In this document: piece after piece, positions 23,697-30,999 of the stretch
Position numbering within the stretch: position 1 is the stretch's first letter
Layout of the letters: each line of letters opens with the position of its first letter
Assembly (NCBI RefSeq): GCF_022953055.1
Contig: NZ_JALJEJ010000012.1
Coordinates: 24,748-88,747 of the forward strand
Length of the DNA stretch: 64,000 bases
From: Mucilaginibacter straminoryzae
Lineage (GTDB): Bacteria > Bacteroidota > Bacteroidia > Sphingobacteriales > Sphingobacteriaceae
Direction: 5' to 3'
Position numbers and translations under genes: made by a program
Notes under the pieces: model-generated
What the model saw: only the letters and a program-made list of their open reading frames with translations
Told to the model about the DNA's origin: nothing
Database searches by the model: none

Positions 23697-24926
23697 ATGA
23701 GTTCAGGGTTATACAGCGGGTTTTCTGATGTGGCTAAACAAGCCATGATGCAACCCCAGGAATCGATGCTTGAGGTTAAAAGCAGAAAGAACAAACTTTA
23801 TATTGGCATACCAAAAGAGGTTTCCTTCCAGGAAAACCGCATCGCCTTAACGCCCTTGTCTGTAGCCCTGCTGGTGAACAACGGGCACGATGTGATACTG
23901 GAAAGTAACGCCGGCCAGTCTGCCAACTTCTCTGATAAAGATTACAGCGATCAGGGCGCGCAGATTGTCTACGACCCAAAACAGGTTTACGAGTCTTCTG
24001 ATATTATCATCAAAATCGGTCCGCCGACGCTTCGCGAGATCGATCTGATGAAGCCGGGACAGATCCTCTTCTCCACCCTGCAGCTTTCTACCCTGAAACA
24101 GGAATGCCTGCAGGCCATGCTGAATAAAAAGATCACGGCGCTTTCTTTTGAGCACCTGCGTGATGAAGGCGGTTCTTTGACCGTCATCCGCGCTATGAGC
24201 GAGATTGTCGGCGCGACTTCTATTCTTATCGCCGCAGAATACCTGAGCAACGTTTTTGCCGGAAAGGGCTTGATGTTAGGCGGAATCACCGGTGTACCAC
24301 CGACAGAAATTGTCATCCTCGGGGCCGGAACCGTAGGCGAATATGCCGCACGTACCGCCATTTCACTTGGTGCCGAAGTAAAAGTTTTCGATCCATCCAT
24401 ATACAAATTACGCCGCTTACAAAACAACATCGGTACCCGCATTTTTACTTCTGTAGTGCAGCCTATTGTGTTGGAAAAGGCCATTACCACCTGCGATGTA
24501 GCCATTGGCGCCATGCGGGCAGATGACGGTCGAAGCCCCTGTATTATCAGCGAAGCTACGGTTAGCCGCATGAAGCCAAACTCGGTAATTATCGATGTCA
24601 GCATCGATCAGGGCGGTTGTTTCGAAACATCAGAGGTTACTAACCATACTCATCCGGTGTTCCGCAAGTATGATGTAATTCACTACTGCGTGCCGAATAT
24701 CGCTTCGCGCGTAGCGCGTACAGCCACGTATGCCCTGACCAACATCTTTACCCCGATTTTGCTGGACATCGGCGAACATGGCGGACTGAAGAATGTGATC
24801 TGGGAAAAAGCCGGTGTACGGAATGCGGTGTACATTTACCAGGGTAACCTGACCAATAAGCACATGGGTGAACGCTTTAATATCCAGAGTAAAGATTTAG
24901 ACCTGCTCATCGTTTCAAACCGGTAA
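23697..24926 (+). CDS. ald: Alanine dehydrogenase
   Basis: The enzyme interconverts L-alanine and pyruvate using NAD. The 409 residues comprise a Bacteroidota-type N-terminal extension of about 35 residues, then IGIPKEVSFQENRIALTP (substrate-binding Arg and Lys), FEHLRDEGGSLTVIRAMSEI, and the nucleotide-binding GAGTVGEYAARTAISLGAEV. Next come RRLQNNIGTRI, SVIIDVSIDQGGCFETS and HYCVPNIASRVARTATYALTN. The related NAD(P) transhydrogenase alpha subunit is the main alternative, but the conserved C-terminal HYCVPN favours alanine dehydrogenase. Confidence 0.93.
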   Translation: MSSGLYSGFSDVAKQAMMQPQESMLEVKSRKNKLYIGIPKEVSFQENRIALTPLSVALLVNNGHDVILESNAGQSANFSDKDYSDQGAQIVYDPKQVYESSDIIIKIGPPTLREIDLMKPGQILFSTLQLSTLKQECLQAMLNKKITALSFEHLRDEGGSLTVIRAMSEIVGATSILIAAEYLSNVFAGKGLMLGGITGVPPTEIVILGAGTVGEYAARTAISLGAEVKVFDPSIYKLRRLQNNIGTRIFTSVVQPIVLEKAITTCDVAIGAMRADDGRSPCIISEATVSRMKPNSVIIDVSIDQGGCFETSEVTNHTHPVFRKYDVIHYCVPNIASRVARTATYALTNIFTPILLDIGEHGGLKNVIWEKAGVRNAVYIYQGNLTNKHMGERFNIQSKDLDLLIVSNR

Positions 24927-24927
24927 A

Positions 24928-25608
24928 ATGTCGCGACTGCCACTGCTCTTTTCCTTTGTTTTACTTGCCTTTAATGCGTTGGCGCAAAGGCCTGATTACA
25001 GCAAACAGTTAGGTGTGCAGCGGTTGAAGGACTATGAAAAAGCAGTAAAAGAGCATCCTGAAAAACTGATGGTTCAGGTACGCACGGCTGAATCCGGAAT
25101 TATCCTTGATCTGCGCTATGCCACGCCTTACAACTTTATGCAGCAGGTAATGTACAAACAGGCGAAGGCTTATGTAAGGTTGCCGGTTTACAAAGCATTG
25201 GTGGATATAGAACAGGAGTTGAAAACCAAGGGGGTTGGGCTGAAAATATTTGATGCTTATCGTCCATACAGTGTAACGGTTGATTTTTGGGAAACATCGC
25301 CCGATACCGGTTTTGTTGCAGACCCGCGTACCGGCTCTAAACATAACCGCGGCTGCGCGGTGGATCTAACGCTGATAGAGCTCAAATCCGGCGCTGAACT
25401 AATGATGCCAACCGGTTTTGACAGCTTTAGTAAAATGGCCGCGTCTGATTATGCCAATCTTCCGCCCGAAGCGCTTAAAAACCGCCTGTTGTTAAAGACC
25501 GTGATGGAAGCCCATGGATTTAAACAGCTCAAAACAGAGTGGTGGCATTTCGACTTTGACGGCTGGCAGGATTATGAACTGCTGGATGTGCCCTTTGATA
25601 AATTTTAG
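24928..25608 (+). CDS. Secreted D-Ala-D-Ala dipeptidase (VanX/DdpX-like, M15D)
   Basis: The 226-residue product has a signal peptide (about 1-19, ending NALA-Q). The M15D zinc motifs are present as SKHNRGCAVDLTLI (SxHxxGxAxD) and EWWHFDFDGW (ExxH), plus FDAYRPYSV with the conserved Arg. VanX enzymes cleave D-Ala-D-Ala; in Gram-negatives DdpX-like enzymes recycle this dipeptide. It starts one base after the ald stop, so the released alanine could feed ald, an attractive but untested pairing. Confidence 0.93.
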   Translation: MSRLPLLFSFVLLAFNALAQRPDYSKQLGVQRLKDYEKAVKEHPEKLMVQVRTAESGIILDLRYATPYNFMQQVMYKQAKAYVRLPVYKALVDIEQELKTKGVGLKIFDAYRPYSVTVDFWETSPDTGFVADPRTGSKHNRGCAVDLTLIELKSGAELMMPTGFDSFSKMAASDYANLPPEALKNRLLLKTVMEAHGFKQLKTEWWHFDFDGWQDYELLDVPFDKF

Positions 25609-25633
25609 CTTTAGAAAGCAAGAATGAGAGTTC

Positions 25634-25693
25634 AGCTCCACCTGAACGGTGAAGCCCTTATAAGCACCTAAAAATAAACACTGAGAATAATTC
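25634..25693 (+). repeat. Left arm of 60-bp inverted repeat
   Basis: Matches the reverse complement of 26067-26126 at 53 of 60 positions, with four of the seven differences being A/G or C/T pairs in the outer half. Core GCACCTAAAAATAAACA. Confidence 0.75.
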
Positions 25694-25694
25694 A

Positions 25695-25731
25695 TTTTCT
25701 TGCGCGCGTTTGCAACGCGTGCAAGAGAAAA
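25695..25731. repeat. REP-like hairpin
   Basis: TTTTCTTGC.CGCGTT pairs with AACGCGTGCAAGAGAAAA almost throughout; a stem of about 16 bp with a tiny loop. Confidence 0.6.
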
Positions 25732-25748
25732 AAGCGATTCAATCGCTT
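25732..25748. repeat. Perfect short palindrome
   Basis: AAGCGATT-C-AATCGCTT, immediately after the previous hairpin. Confidence 0.55.
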
Positions 25749-25760
25749 AGAAAAAGTTAA

Positions 25761-25781
25761 GCACTGGTTACAAACCAGCGC
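25761..25781. repeat. REP-like hairpin GCACTGGTT/AACCAGCGC
   Basis: GC.CTGGTT pairs with AACCAG.GC around a short loop. It resembles the palindromes used by REP-type transposases, though none is encoded here. Confidence 0.55.
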
Positions 25782-25851
25782 AAGGAGCAAAAATTATAGT
25801 GATGAACCTAACGTAACCATTTTAATCTGTCGCATCCAGCGCAGGACTTCT

Positions 25852-25916
25852 CCCTAACCCTCTCTCCAAAGGAGAGGGAACAAAAGTCCTCCCTGTTGGG
25901 GAGGATTTAGGTGGGG
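25852..25916. repeat. CTCTCC hairpin repeat, copy 3 (double)
   Basis: CCCTCTCTCCAAAGGAGAGGG is followed closely by TCCTCCCTGTTGGGGAGGA: two GC-rich hairpins of the family also seen at 21645, 22779 and 49070. Confidence 0.6.
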
Positions 25917-26066
25917 CTACACTGCGGTGCCAGCGACGAGGTTTCTTTGGCCACTTTCTTTTAACGGCTAAAAGAACTTAGCGCAGCGATCTCATGAACA
26001 CAAAGAAATGAACACGTGTGAATAAAGTAGCTTCACTAACGCTCATAACTTAAACCTTGCCGGAGA

Positions 26067-26126
26067 GGATTATTCGCTGTGTTTATTTTTAGGTGCTTAT
26101 GAGGGCTTCGCCGTTTAGGTGGGGCT
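26067..26126 (-). repeat. Right arm of 60-bp inverted repeat
   Basis: Partner of 25634-25693 (53 of 60 matches in inverted orientation). Confidence 0.75.
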
Positions 26127-26202
26127 TACACAATTACCCCTTCTTAAAATCTTTATGGCCGCTTTTTTGTTAAAGATGTGCAGACCAAGCGCTGATTGGA
26201 TT

Positions 26203-27180
26203 ATGAAGTTTTTTAGCAAAGAGAATTTAAACAGGTGGTTATGTGTGCTTAAAGCAACGTTTTCGGGCTTTTCTAATGATAACGGCCTTAAGCTAAGCGC
26301 GTCACTTGCTTATTATACCGTTTTTTCCATAGCCCCGTTATTGATCTTAATACTGTCCCTTGCAGGTATTTTCTTAGGCCCGCAGGCCACCAGCGCCAGC
26401 GACTCGCTTTATCACCAGATAGACCAGTATGTAGGAAAAGAGGCCGCAAAACAGATACAGGATGTGATCAAAAACCTGCAATTCTCAGGAAAATCCGGCA
26501 TTGCTTTAATATCCGGCATTGTTACCCTGCTCATCGGTGCCAGCAGTATTTTTATAGAAATACAAGATTCGCTGAATATGATCTGGCGGGTAAAAGCCAA
26601 ACCTAAAAAGGGTTGGTTAAAGATGCTGCAAAATCGCTTTATTTCGTTTTCGCTGATTGTCAGTTTGGGCTTCCTGTTGTTGGTTTCGCTGTTGGTGAAC
26701 ATTATTGTGAATGCCATCAGCGACAAGATCAGTCATTTTTTACCGGTTATTACAGAGCGCCTCATCGAACTGATCAATCTTGGGATTTCCTTCTTAGTGA
26801 TTTCTACGCTGTTCGGTATCATTTTCAAGTTTCTTCCGGATGTGAAGATCAAGTGGAAAGATGTGCGCTCTGGTGCATTTTTTACCGCCATCTTGTTTAT
26901 GATCGGTCAGTTCCTGATCAGTATTTATCTGCGTTACTCGGCGCAGGGTTCTGCTTACGGGGCTGCGGGTTCTATCATCGTCGTATTGGTATGGATCTAT
27001 TACACAGCGGCCATCCTGTACATTGGCGCAGAGTTTACGCAAGTTTTTGCAGAAGCCAATGGCAGCTACCTTGAACCGGCAGAATATGCGGTACATGTAA
27101 AACAGGAGGAGGTAGAGATGGAAGTAAAAAAGCTTCCTCCCCAGAATCCCGAACTGCACGGTAAACTAAAAGAGAATTAA
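26203..27180 (+). CDS. YihY/BrkB-family inner-membrane protein
   Basis: The 325-residue protein has six membrane helices and the family pattern: LKLSASLAYYTVFSIAPLLI in helix 1, SDSLYHQIDQYVGKEAAKQI, a middle SSIFIEIQDSLNMIWRVK, and GAAGSIIVVLVWIYYTAAIL near the end with a FTQVFAEANGS close. Once called ribonuclease BN in error, the family has no proven function and may be a transporter. The start is uncertain: ATGs at 26155 and 26176 are also in frame, and the longest frame would begin inside the inverted repeat. Its stop overlaps that of the convergent gene. Confidence 0.88.
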   Translation: MKFFSKENLNRWLCVLKATFSGFSNDNGLKLSASLAYYTVFSIAPLLILILSLAGIFLGPQATSASDSLYHQIDQYVGKEAAKQIQDVIKNLQFSGKSGIALISGIVTLLIGASSIFIEIQDSLNMIWRVKAKPKKGWLKMLQNRFISFSLIVSLGFLLLVSLLVNIIVNAISDKISHFLPVITERLIELINLGISFLVISTLFGIIFKFLPDVKIKWKDVRSGAFFTAILFMIGQFLISIYLRYSAQGSAYGAAGSIIVVLVWIYYTAAILYIGAEFTQVFAEANGSYLEPAEYAVHVKQEEVEMEVKKLPPQNPELHGKLKEN

Positions 27181-28985
27181 TTTAATAACCTGCCCGCAAT
27201 GTCTACCCTACGGGCAAAAGGATTTAGATACTTGTTGGTCAGCACGGCAAACTCGCGACGCGTAGCCGGACGGTTGGGGTTATAATCGTCCTTGAACTTA
27301 TAAACGGTTTTCCACTGGTTGCGAAGCGTAGTTTCCAACGTTTTTGGATCGCTCAGGGTAATATCGCTTACCAGGTTCATCAGGTTATCTACGGTAAAAT
27401 ATTCGCCGGGCTTAAACTTGTTAAACCATAGAAAACCACGGGTATAAATTTCATTCAATACAGGTTTTACCTCCGACGTCCGTACTGCTGAATCTGGCGC
27501 GAAACAAAGTTTCACACGATGGTCTGCCGTTGGCACCGGAATACTTTCGAGCAAACCTGTCGCTGCCACTTGCTGAATGGCGCGAAAATCAGGGTCGGTA
27601 AACTTAATATCGCTCAGCGGCAGCAGGTAACCTTTAAAATCAAGCAGTTCGCCCTGGATAATGCGGACGTTTAATTTCTGGGTAGTGGTTTTAAAGAAAG
27701 CGCAGTAAGCTGCCACTGTCCCGGCACCTTGTCCAAGCACCATCTGCACGGCAGGGTCGCAAGTACCTGCATTAGCCAGGTGGGTAACAGAAATGGCTTT
27801 TTCCGTCACCAGCAAGTTATCCATATCCTTCACAATTACCGCACCCATCGGGATACTAAATGCCGGAAAAGGCGGGTAGGCGATACCCGCAGATGTTATA
27901 TCCGGTGCGGCATCACTCACGCCGATTGATGTACGGTATAGTTTAGATTCGCGGTTGTACGGCTTCAGGATATCATCCAATACCATTCTTACCTGGCCCT
28001 TCACGTGCCTGTATTCGCGTACGTAGGGGATGTACGGTAAATTATCGGGCGTGTTAAACTCATCATCGACGCCCAGGTTCTTATATTTTAAAGTAGTTTG
28101 CACGTAGTACAGCAAACCAAGCGTACGCTCGCGGAAGGTCTTAAAATAATCCTCGCGCTTATCCGGACTCAAATCATCCGGGTAAACATGGTAGGTATTT
28201 GCGCAGGTGTTCAATAAAAATTTGTCGTTTGGCAAGCGTCCTTCAGCTAAAATTCGCTTTACATCAGCCGCTTTCAGACAGGTATATAAAGAGGGGTCAT
28301 AGCCTGCGGGTTTGGCAATCGTGCGGTCGGCAGCCGCACCATAATCTTTCACAATCAGCGGCCACGTAATATCACGTATTATGTTCGTCGCATTCTCGGG
28401 GGCCAGCTTTTCGCCGGTATCGCCCCGGCCTTCAGTCCCACTGGTCATAATGGCACCCGCTTTTGCTACCACATCGCCAAACTCTGTCGCGTCTACCAAT
28501 ACCTGCGCCTTAACGGTTGTTAGCTTCTCCGCTAACAGGATCGAAACTTCCCAGCCCGTACCGTCTTTCTTTACGTTAGTCCAGTTGGTGTTCATCCGTA
28601 CGGTCAGGTTCTTTACGGTATCGGTCAGTTTCTTCAGGATGCTGGCGCCGGTAAAAGGTTCAAATCGAAGAGCCGCATTGGCGGTAGTATCATAGCCCGG
28701 AACTTTACTGTAAAACTGCATCACTTTTTTCCGGAACTCGCCCCATATACCGCCTGGCATGTCGCTATTTGCGGTAAGCACACACATCCCACCCGCTGTC
28801 ATGGTACCGCCAAGCCATGGGCCCGGTTCTACCAAAAGCGTCTTTACTTTGCTTCGGGCACATTGTATTGCCGCTGCTGTTCCGCTGGCACTGCCACCTA
28901 TTACCAGTACATCGGTTTTAATGGTATCAGCATAAGCGCTATGGGTAAAATATATCAGGAAAAGGAATAGTAACTTTTTGATCAT
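27177..28985 (-). CDS. Secreted FAD-dependent oxidoreductase
   Basis: The 602-residue protein has a signal peptide (about 1-19) and an FAD-binding N-terminus, VDVLVIGGSASGTAAAIQ-like (TDVLVIGGSASGTAAAIQCA) with WLGGTMTAGG, then VDATEFGDVVAKAGA and a late NAGTCDPAVQMVLGQGAGTVAAYCA typical of the FAD-dependent family also annotated as xanthan-lyase-like. The C-terminal 90 residues contain NPNRPATRREFAVLTNKYLN, which looks like an S-layer-homology motif. The substrate is unknown. It is monocistronic and convergent with the BrkB gene, with overlapping stop codons (27177-27180). Confidence 0.85.
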   Translation of the reverse strand: MIKKLLFLFLIYFTHSAYADTIKTDVLVIGGSASGTAAAIQCARSKVKTLLVEPGPWLGGTMTAGGMCVLTANSDMPGGIWGEFRKKVMQFYSKVPGYDTTANAALRFEPFTGASILKKLTDTVKNLTVRMNTNWTNVKKDGTGWEVSILLAEKLTTVKAQVLVDATEFGDVVAKAGAIMTSGTEGRGDTGEKLAPENATNIIRDITWPLIVKDYGAAADRTIAKPAGYDPSLYTCLKAADVKRILAEGRLPNDKFLLNTCANTYHVYPDDLSPDKREDYFKTFRERTLGLLYYVQTTLKYKNLGVDDEFNTPDNLPYIPYVREYRHVKGQVRMVLDDILKPYNRESKLYRTSIGVSDAAPDITSAGIAYPPFPAFSIPMGAVIVKDMDNLLVTEKAISVTHLANAGTCDPAVQMVLGQGAGTVAAYCAFFKTTTQKLNVRIIQGELLDFKGYLLPLSDIKFTDPDFRAIQQVAATGLLESIPVPTADHRVKLCFAPDSAVRTSEVKPVLNEIYTRGFLWFNKFKPGEYFTVDNLMNLVSDITLSDPKTLETTLRNQWKTVYKFKDDYNPNRPATRREFAVLTNKYLNPFARRVDIAGRLLN

Positions 28986-29113
28986 TTTTTATTAAAATAG
29001 CACTTACAAAACGCCGGATTTCAGCAAAGCTTATTGGCCCTTGCATTAATAAGGCAAGTATAGAATATTTTTAAACAACCCCTTGTTTCTCTTTTTATTT
29101 AACACTGCCAGCT

Positions 29114-29632
29114 ATGGAAGAAACCTTAAAATATCCTGTGGGAAAATTTGTTGCCCCGCTTTCTTATACCGATGAAGATTTTCGCAACTGGATTGCCGAG
29201 ATTAAGGCTTTACCAGGTCTGGTACGCGCAGCCGTGATCGGGCTGAACGAGCACCAGTTAAATACGCCTTACCGGCCGGGCGGGTGGACCGTTAAGCAAG
29301 TTGTTCATCACCTGGCAGACAGCCACATGAATGCCCTGATGAGATTTAAGCTGGCATTAACAGAAGAGAACCCTACGATTAAACCTTACGACGAACCGGC
29401 CTGGGCGCTGCTGCCAGATTACAGGCTGCCGGTAGAATCTTCTTTAAAAATGCTGGAAGGTATCCACCAGCACCTGGGCGCTTTGTTTGAATCACTGACA
29501 GAAGAACAGTGGGACCGTACCTTTTTCCATCCGCAGCACCAAAGCTCGGTACCCTTAAAAAGGAACCTGGCTATTTACGCCTGGCATGGCCGCCACCACC
29601 TGGCGCATATTACCAGTACTTTTAACGGATAA
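29114..29632 (+). CDS. YfiT/DinB-type putative bacillithiol transferase
   Basis: The 172-residue four-helix protein has the metal-binding His pattern of the DinB/YfiT superfamily: VHHLADSHMNA in the middle and HGRHHLAHI at the end, with YRPGGWTVKQV before it. In Bacillus such proteins transfer bacillithiol to electrophiles such as drugs. Bacteroidota also make bacillithiol, so a detoxification role is plausible but inferred. It has its own short upstream region; no partner gene is adjacent. Confidence 0.88.
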   Translation: MEETLKYPVGKFVAPLSYTDEDFRNWIAEIKALPGLVRAAVIGLNEHQLNTPYRPGGWTVKQVVHHLADSHMNALMRFKLALTEENPTIKPYDEPAWALLPDYRLPVESSLKMLEGIHQHLGALFESLTEEQWDRTFFHPQHQSSVPLKRNLAIYAWHGRHHLAHITSTFNG

Positions 29633-29764
29633 TACTGTCAACAAACTGGCACTGATCCTTACTTAAAAGTCATAAAACCTATGGCCGGCCCGGTAAATGC
29701 GGCAGATGTGGTAAATGCGGCGAAAGCGGCAGACGTGGCGAACTGGTTTTTGCCAGCCAGCAAA

Positions 29765-30106
29765 TTATATAACGCACTTTACCCGGTTGCTATCCTTGTA
29801 AGGACAGTCCGGCGCGGCGTTCTCTTTCTGAGCGGGCAGCGTATTTTCGAAGGGCAGTTTCGGTAAGTCGATCATGAAAATTTTCGAAAGCAGCGAAGTA
29901 GCAGCAGGTTCTGTTTCACTGGCTTTGTGACGTTTCTTTCGGCAGCATTCTTTTATGGGCAGGTGTGCAATCACAGTTTTTCTTGACTGCGCCTGGTCTT
30001 TATGGGGTTTAGTTGGGTTTAGGTTGTTGTTCAGGTTAAGTCCTAAACCCGGTACCGTTGCTAAGTATAGCATGGTTACAAGTAGTAAGCTTATCCTCTT
30101 TTTCAT
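29765..30106 (-). CDS. Small secreted hypothetical protein
   Basis: The 113-residue product has a good signal peptide (MKKRISLLLVTMLYLATVPG). The mature part is basic and contains a Cys pair in IKECCRKKRH and two more near the C-terminus (DCPYKDSNRVKC). I do not recognise the family. The longer frame to 30145 has no reason to be used; the ATG at 30106 fits the signal peptide. It lies downstream of the OmpA gene on the same strand but after that gene's terminator. Confidence 0.6.
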   Translation of the reverse strand: MKKRISLLLVTMLYLATVPGLGLNLNNNLNPTKPHKDQAQSRKTVIAHLPIKECCRKKRHKASETEPAATSLLSKIFMIDLPKLPFENTLPAQKENAAPDCPYKDSNRVKCVI

Positions 30107-30146
30107 ACTACAAAAATAACCGGCGTAACCGAATGTTTCGCGCACA

Positions 30147-30173
30147 AAAAAACCCTCTGTAAGAGAGGGTTTT
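30147..30173 (-). terminator. Terminator of the OmpA-family gene
   Basis: AAAACCCTCT pairs with AGAGGGTTTT around GTAAG; on the minus strand it ends in a run of T. It lies about 22 bp past the stop. Confidence 0.85.
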
Positions 30174-30194
30174 CACGGTATTTTTCGTCAGGGT

Positions 30195-30878
30195 TTATTC
30201 ACCACCTTGCTGGCGCGCCTGCTCTTTTAATTGATCGTTCGCTACGATTACTATTTCTACGCGACGGTTCTGCGCACGTCCGGCTTCTGTTGAGTTATCC
30301 CCGATAGGCTCGCTTTCGCCTTTTCCCTGTGTACTTAACCGGCCCGAAGGAACGCCTGCGGTTGTCAGGTAGCTTTTTACGGACTGCGCACGACGGACGG
30401 ACAGGTCCTGATTGTATTGATCGCTGCCGGTATTATCGGTATGTCCTACGATCAGGATATTGGTATCCGGGTTTTTCTCCAATGAAGTTGCCAGGTTTTG
30501 CAGATTGGTACGTGCTGCGCTTTTTAAGTCGGTTTTGTTCACGTCAAACAGGATACCACTGTCAAATTTCACAATGATACCTTCGCCTTCGCGCGTTACG
30601 GTAGCGCCCGGCACGGTTTGTTGTATCTCTGCTGCCTGACGGTCCATCTTACGGCCAATAAAAGCACCTGCAGTACCACCAATAGCACCACCTATAATAG
30701 CACCCAGGGCCGTGTTACCGGCGCTTTTACCAATAAAAGCACCAATAGTACCACCAGCACCTGCACCAATTGCAGCGCCTTTCTGCGTTTTGGTAAGGGA
30801 GTTACAACCGGCGTTTATGATTAAAGAAGCGGCCACGGCTAAACTAAGGAATGAGTTTCTGACAGTTGTAATTTTCAT
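30195..30878 (-). CDS. OmpA-family lipoprotein with glycine zipper
   Basis: The 227-residue protein has a lipobox (IINAGC, so lipidated Cys at about 25), a glycine-zipper segment of about 50 residues (GAAIGAGAGGTIGAFIG, GGAIGGTAGAFIGR) and a C-terminal OmpA domain: NILIVGHTDNTGSDQYNQDL, SVRRAQSVKSYL, GKGESEPIGDN and RAQNRRVEI. OmpA domains bind peptidoglycan, so it should link the outer membrane to the wall. It is divergent from the S9 peptidase across 121 bp. Confidence 0.94.
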   Translation of the reverse strand: MKITTVRNSFLSLAVAASLIINAGCNSLTKTQKGAAIGAGAGGTIGAFIGKSAGNTALGAIIGGAIGGTAGAFIGRKMDRQAAEIQQTVPGATVTREGEGIIVKFDSGILFDVNKTDLKSAARTNLQNLATSLEKNPDTNILIVGHTDNTGSDQYNQDLSVRRAQSVKSYLTTAGVPSGRLSTQGKGESEPIGDNSTEAGRAQNRRVEIVIVANDQLKEQARQQGGE

Positions 30879-30999
30879 GTTGAGAGGTTTTTATGTCGAA
30901 AGTAAATGTCACTACAATATTGCAAAGTAAATGCCAAATTTGATATATCTTTCGGTCACGGGTTTTTCATAACCTTTTAATTTTCATTCCTGGTATTCT

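Larger units (their letters stand above)
25609..26202. other. Repeat cluster bounded by long inverted repeats
   Basis: There is no coding gene. A 493-bp segment (25634-26126) is framed by 60-bp inverted repeats matching at 53 positions. Between them are four or more hairpins: 25695-25731, 25732-25748, 25761-25781 and the C/T-rich pair at 25852-25916. There is no transposase inside. The right arm ends about 75 bases before the chosen start of the BrkB gene. Confidence 0.65.

Noticed and set aside
25634..26126. Intact insertion sequence
   Set aside because: Long inverted repeats are present but no transposase frame lies between them.
26119..26202. Longer N-terminus for the BrkB protein starting at GTG 26119
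   Set aside because: The extension falls in the right inverted-repeat arm and lacks similarity to the family start; ATG 26203 matches the usual MKFFSKENL-like beginning.
29681..29866. Plus-strand frame of 61 codons with GCGGCA-type tandem units after the bacillithiol transferase
   Set aside because: Low-complexity Ala/Val/Asn start and overlap with the better-supported secreted protein on the minus strand; probably a repeat-rich 3' region.
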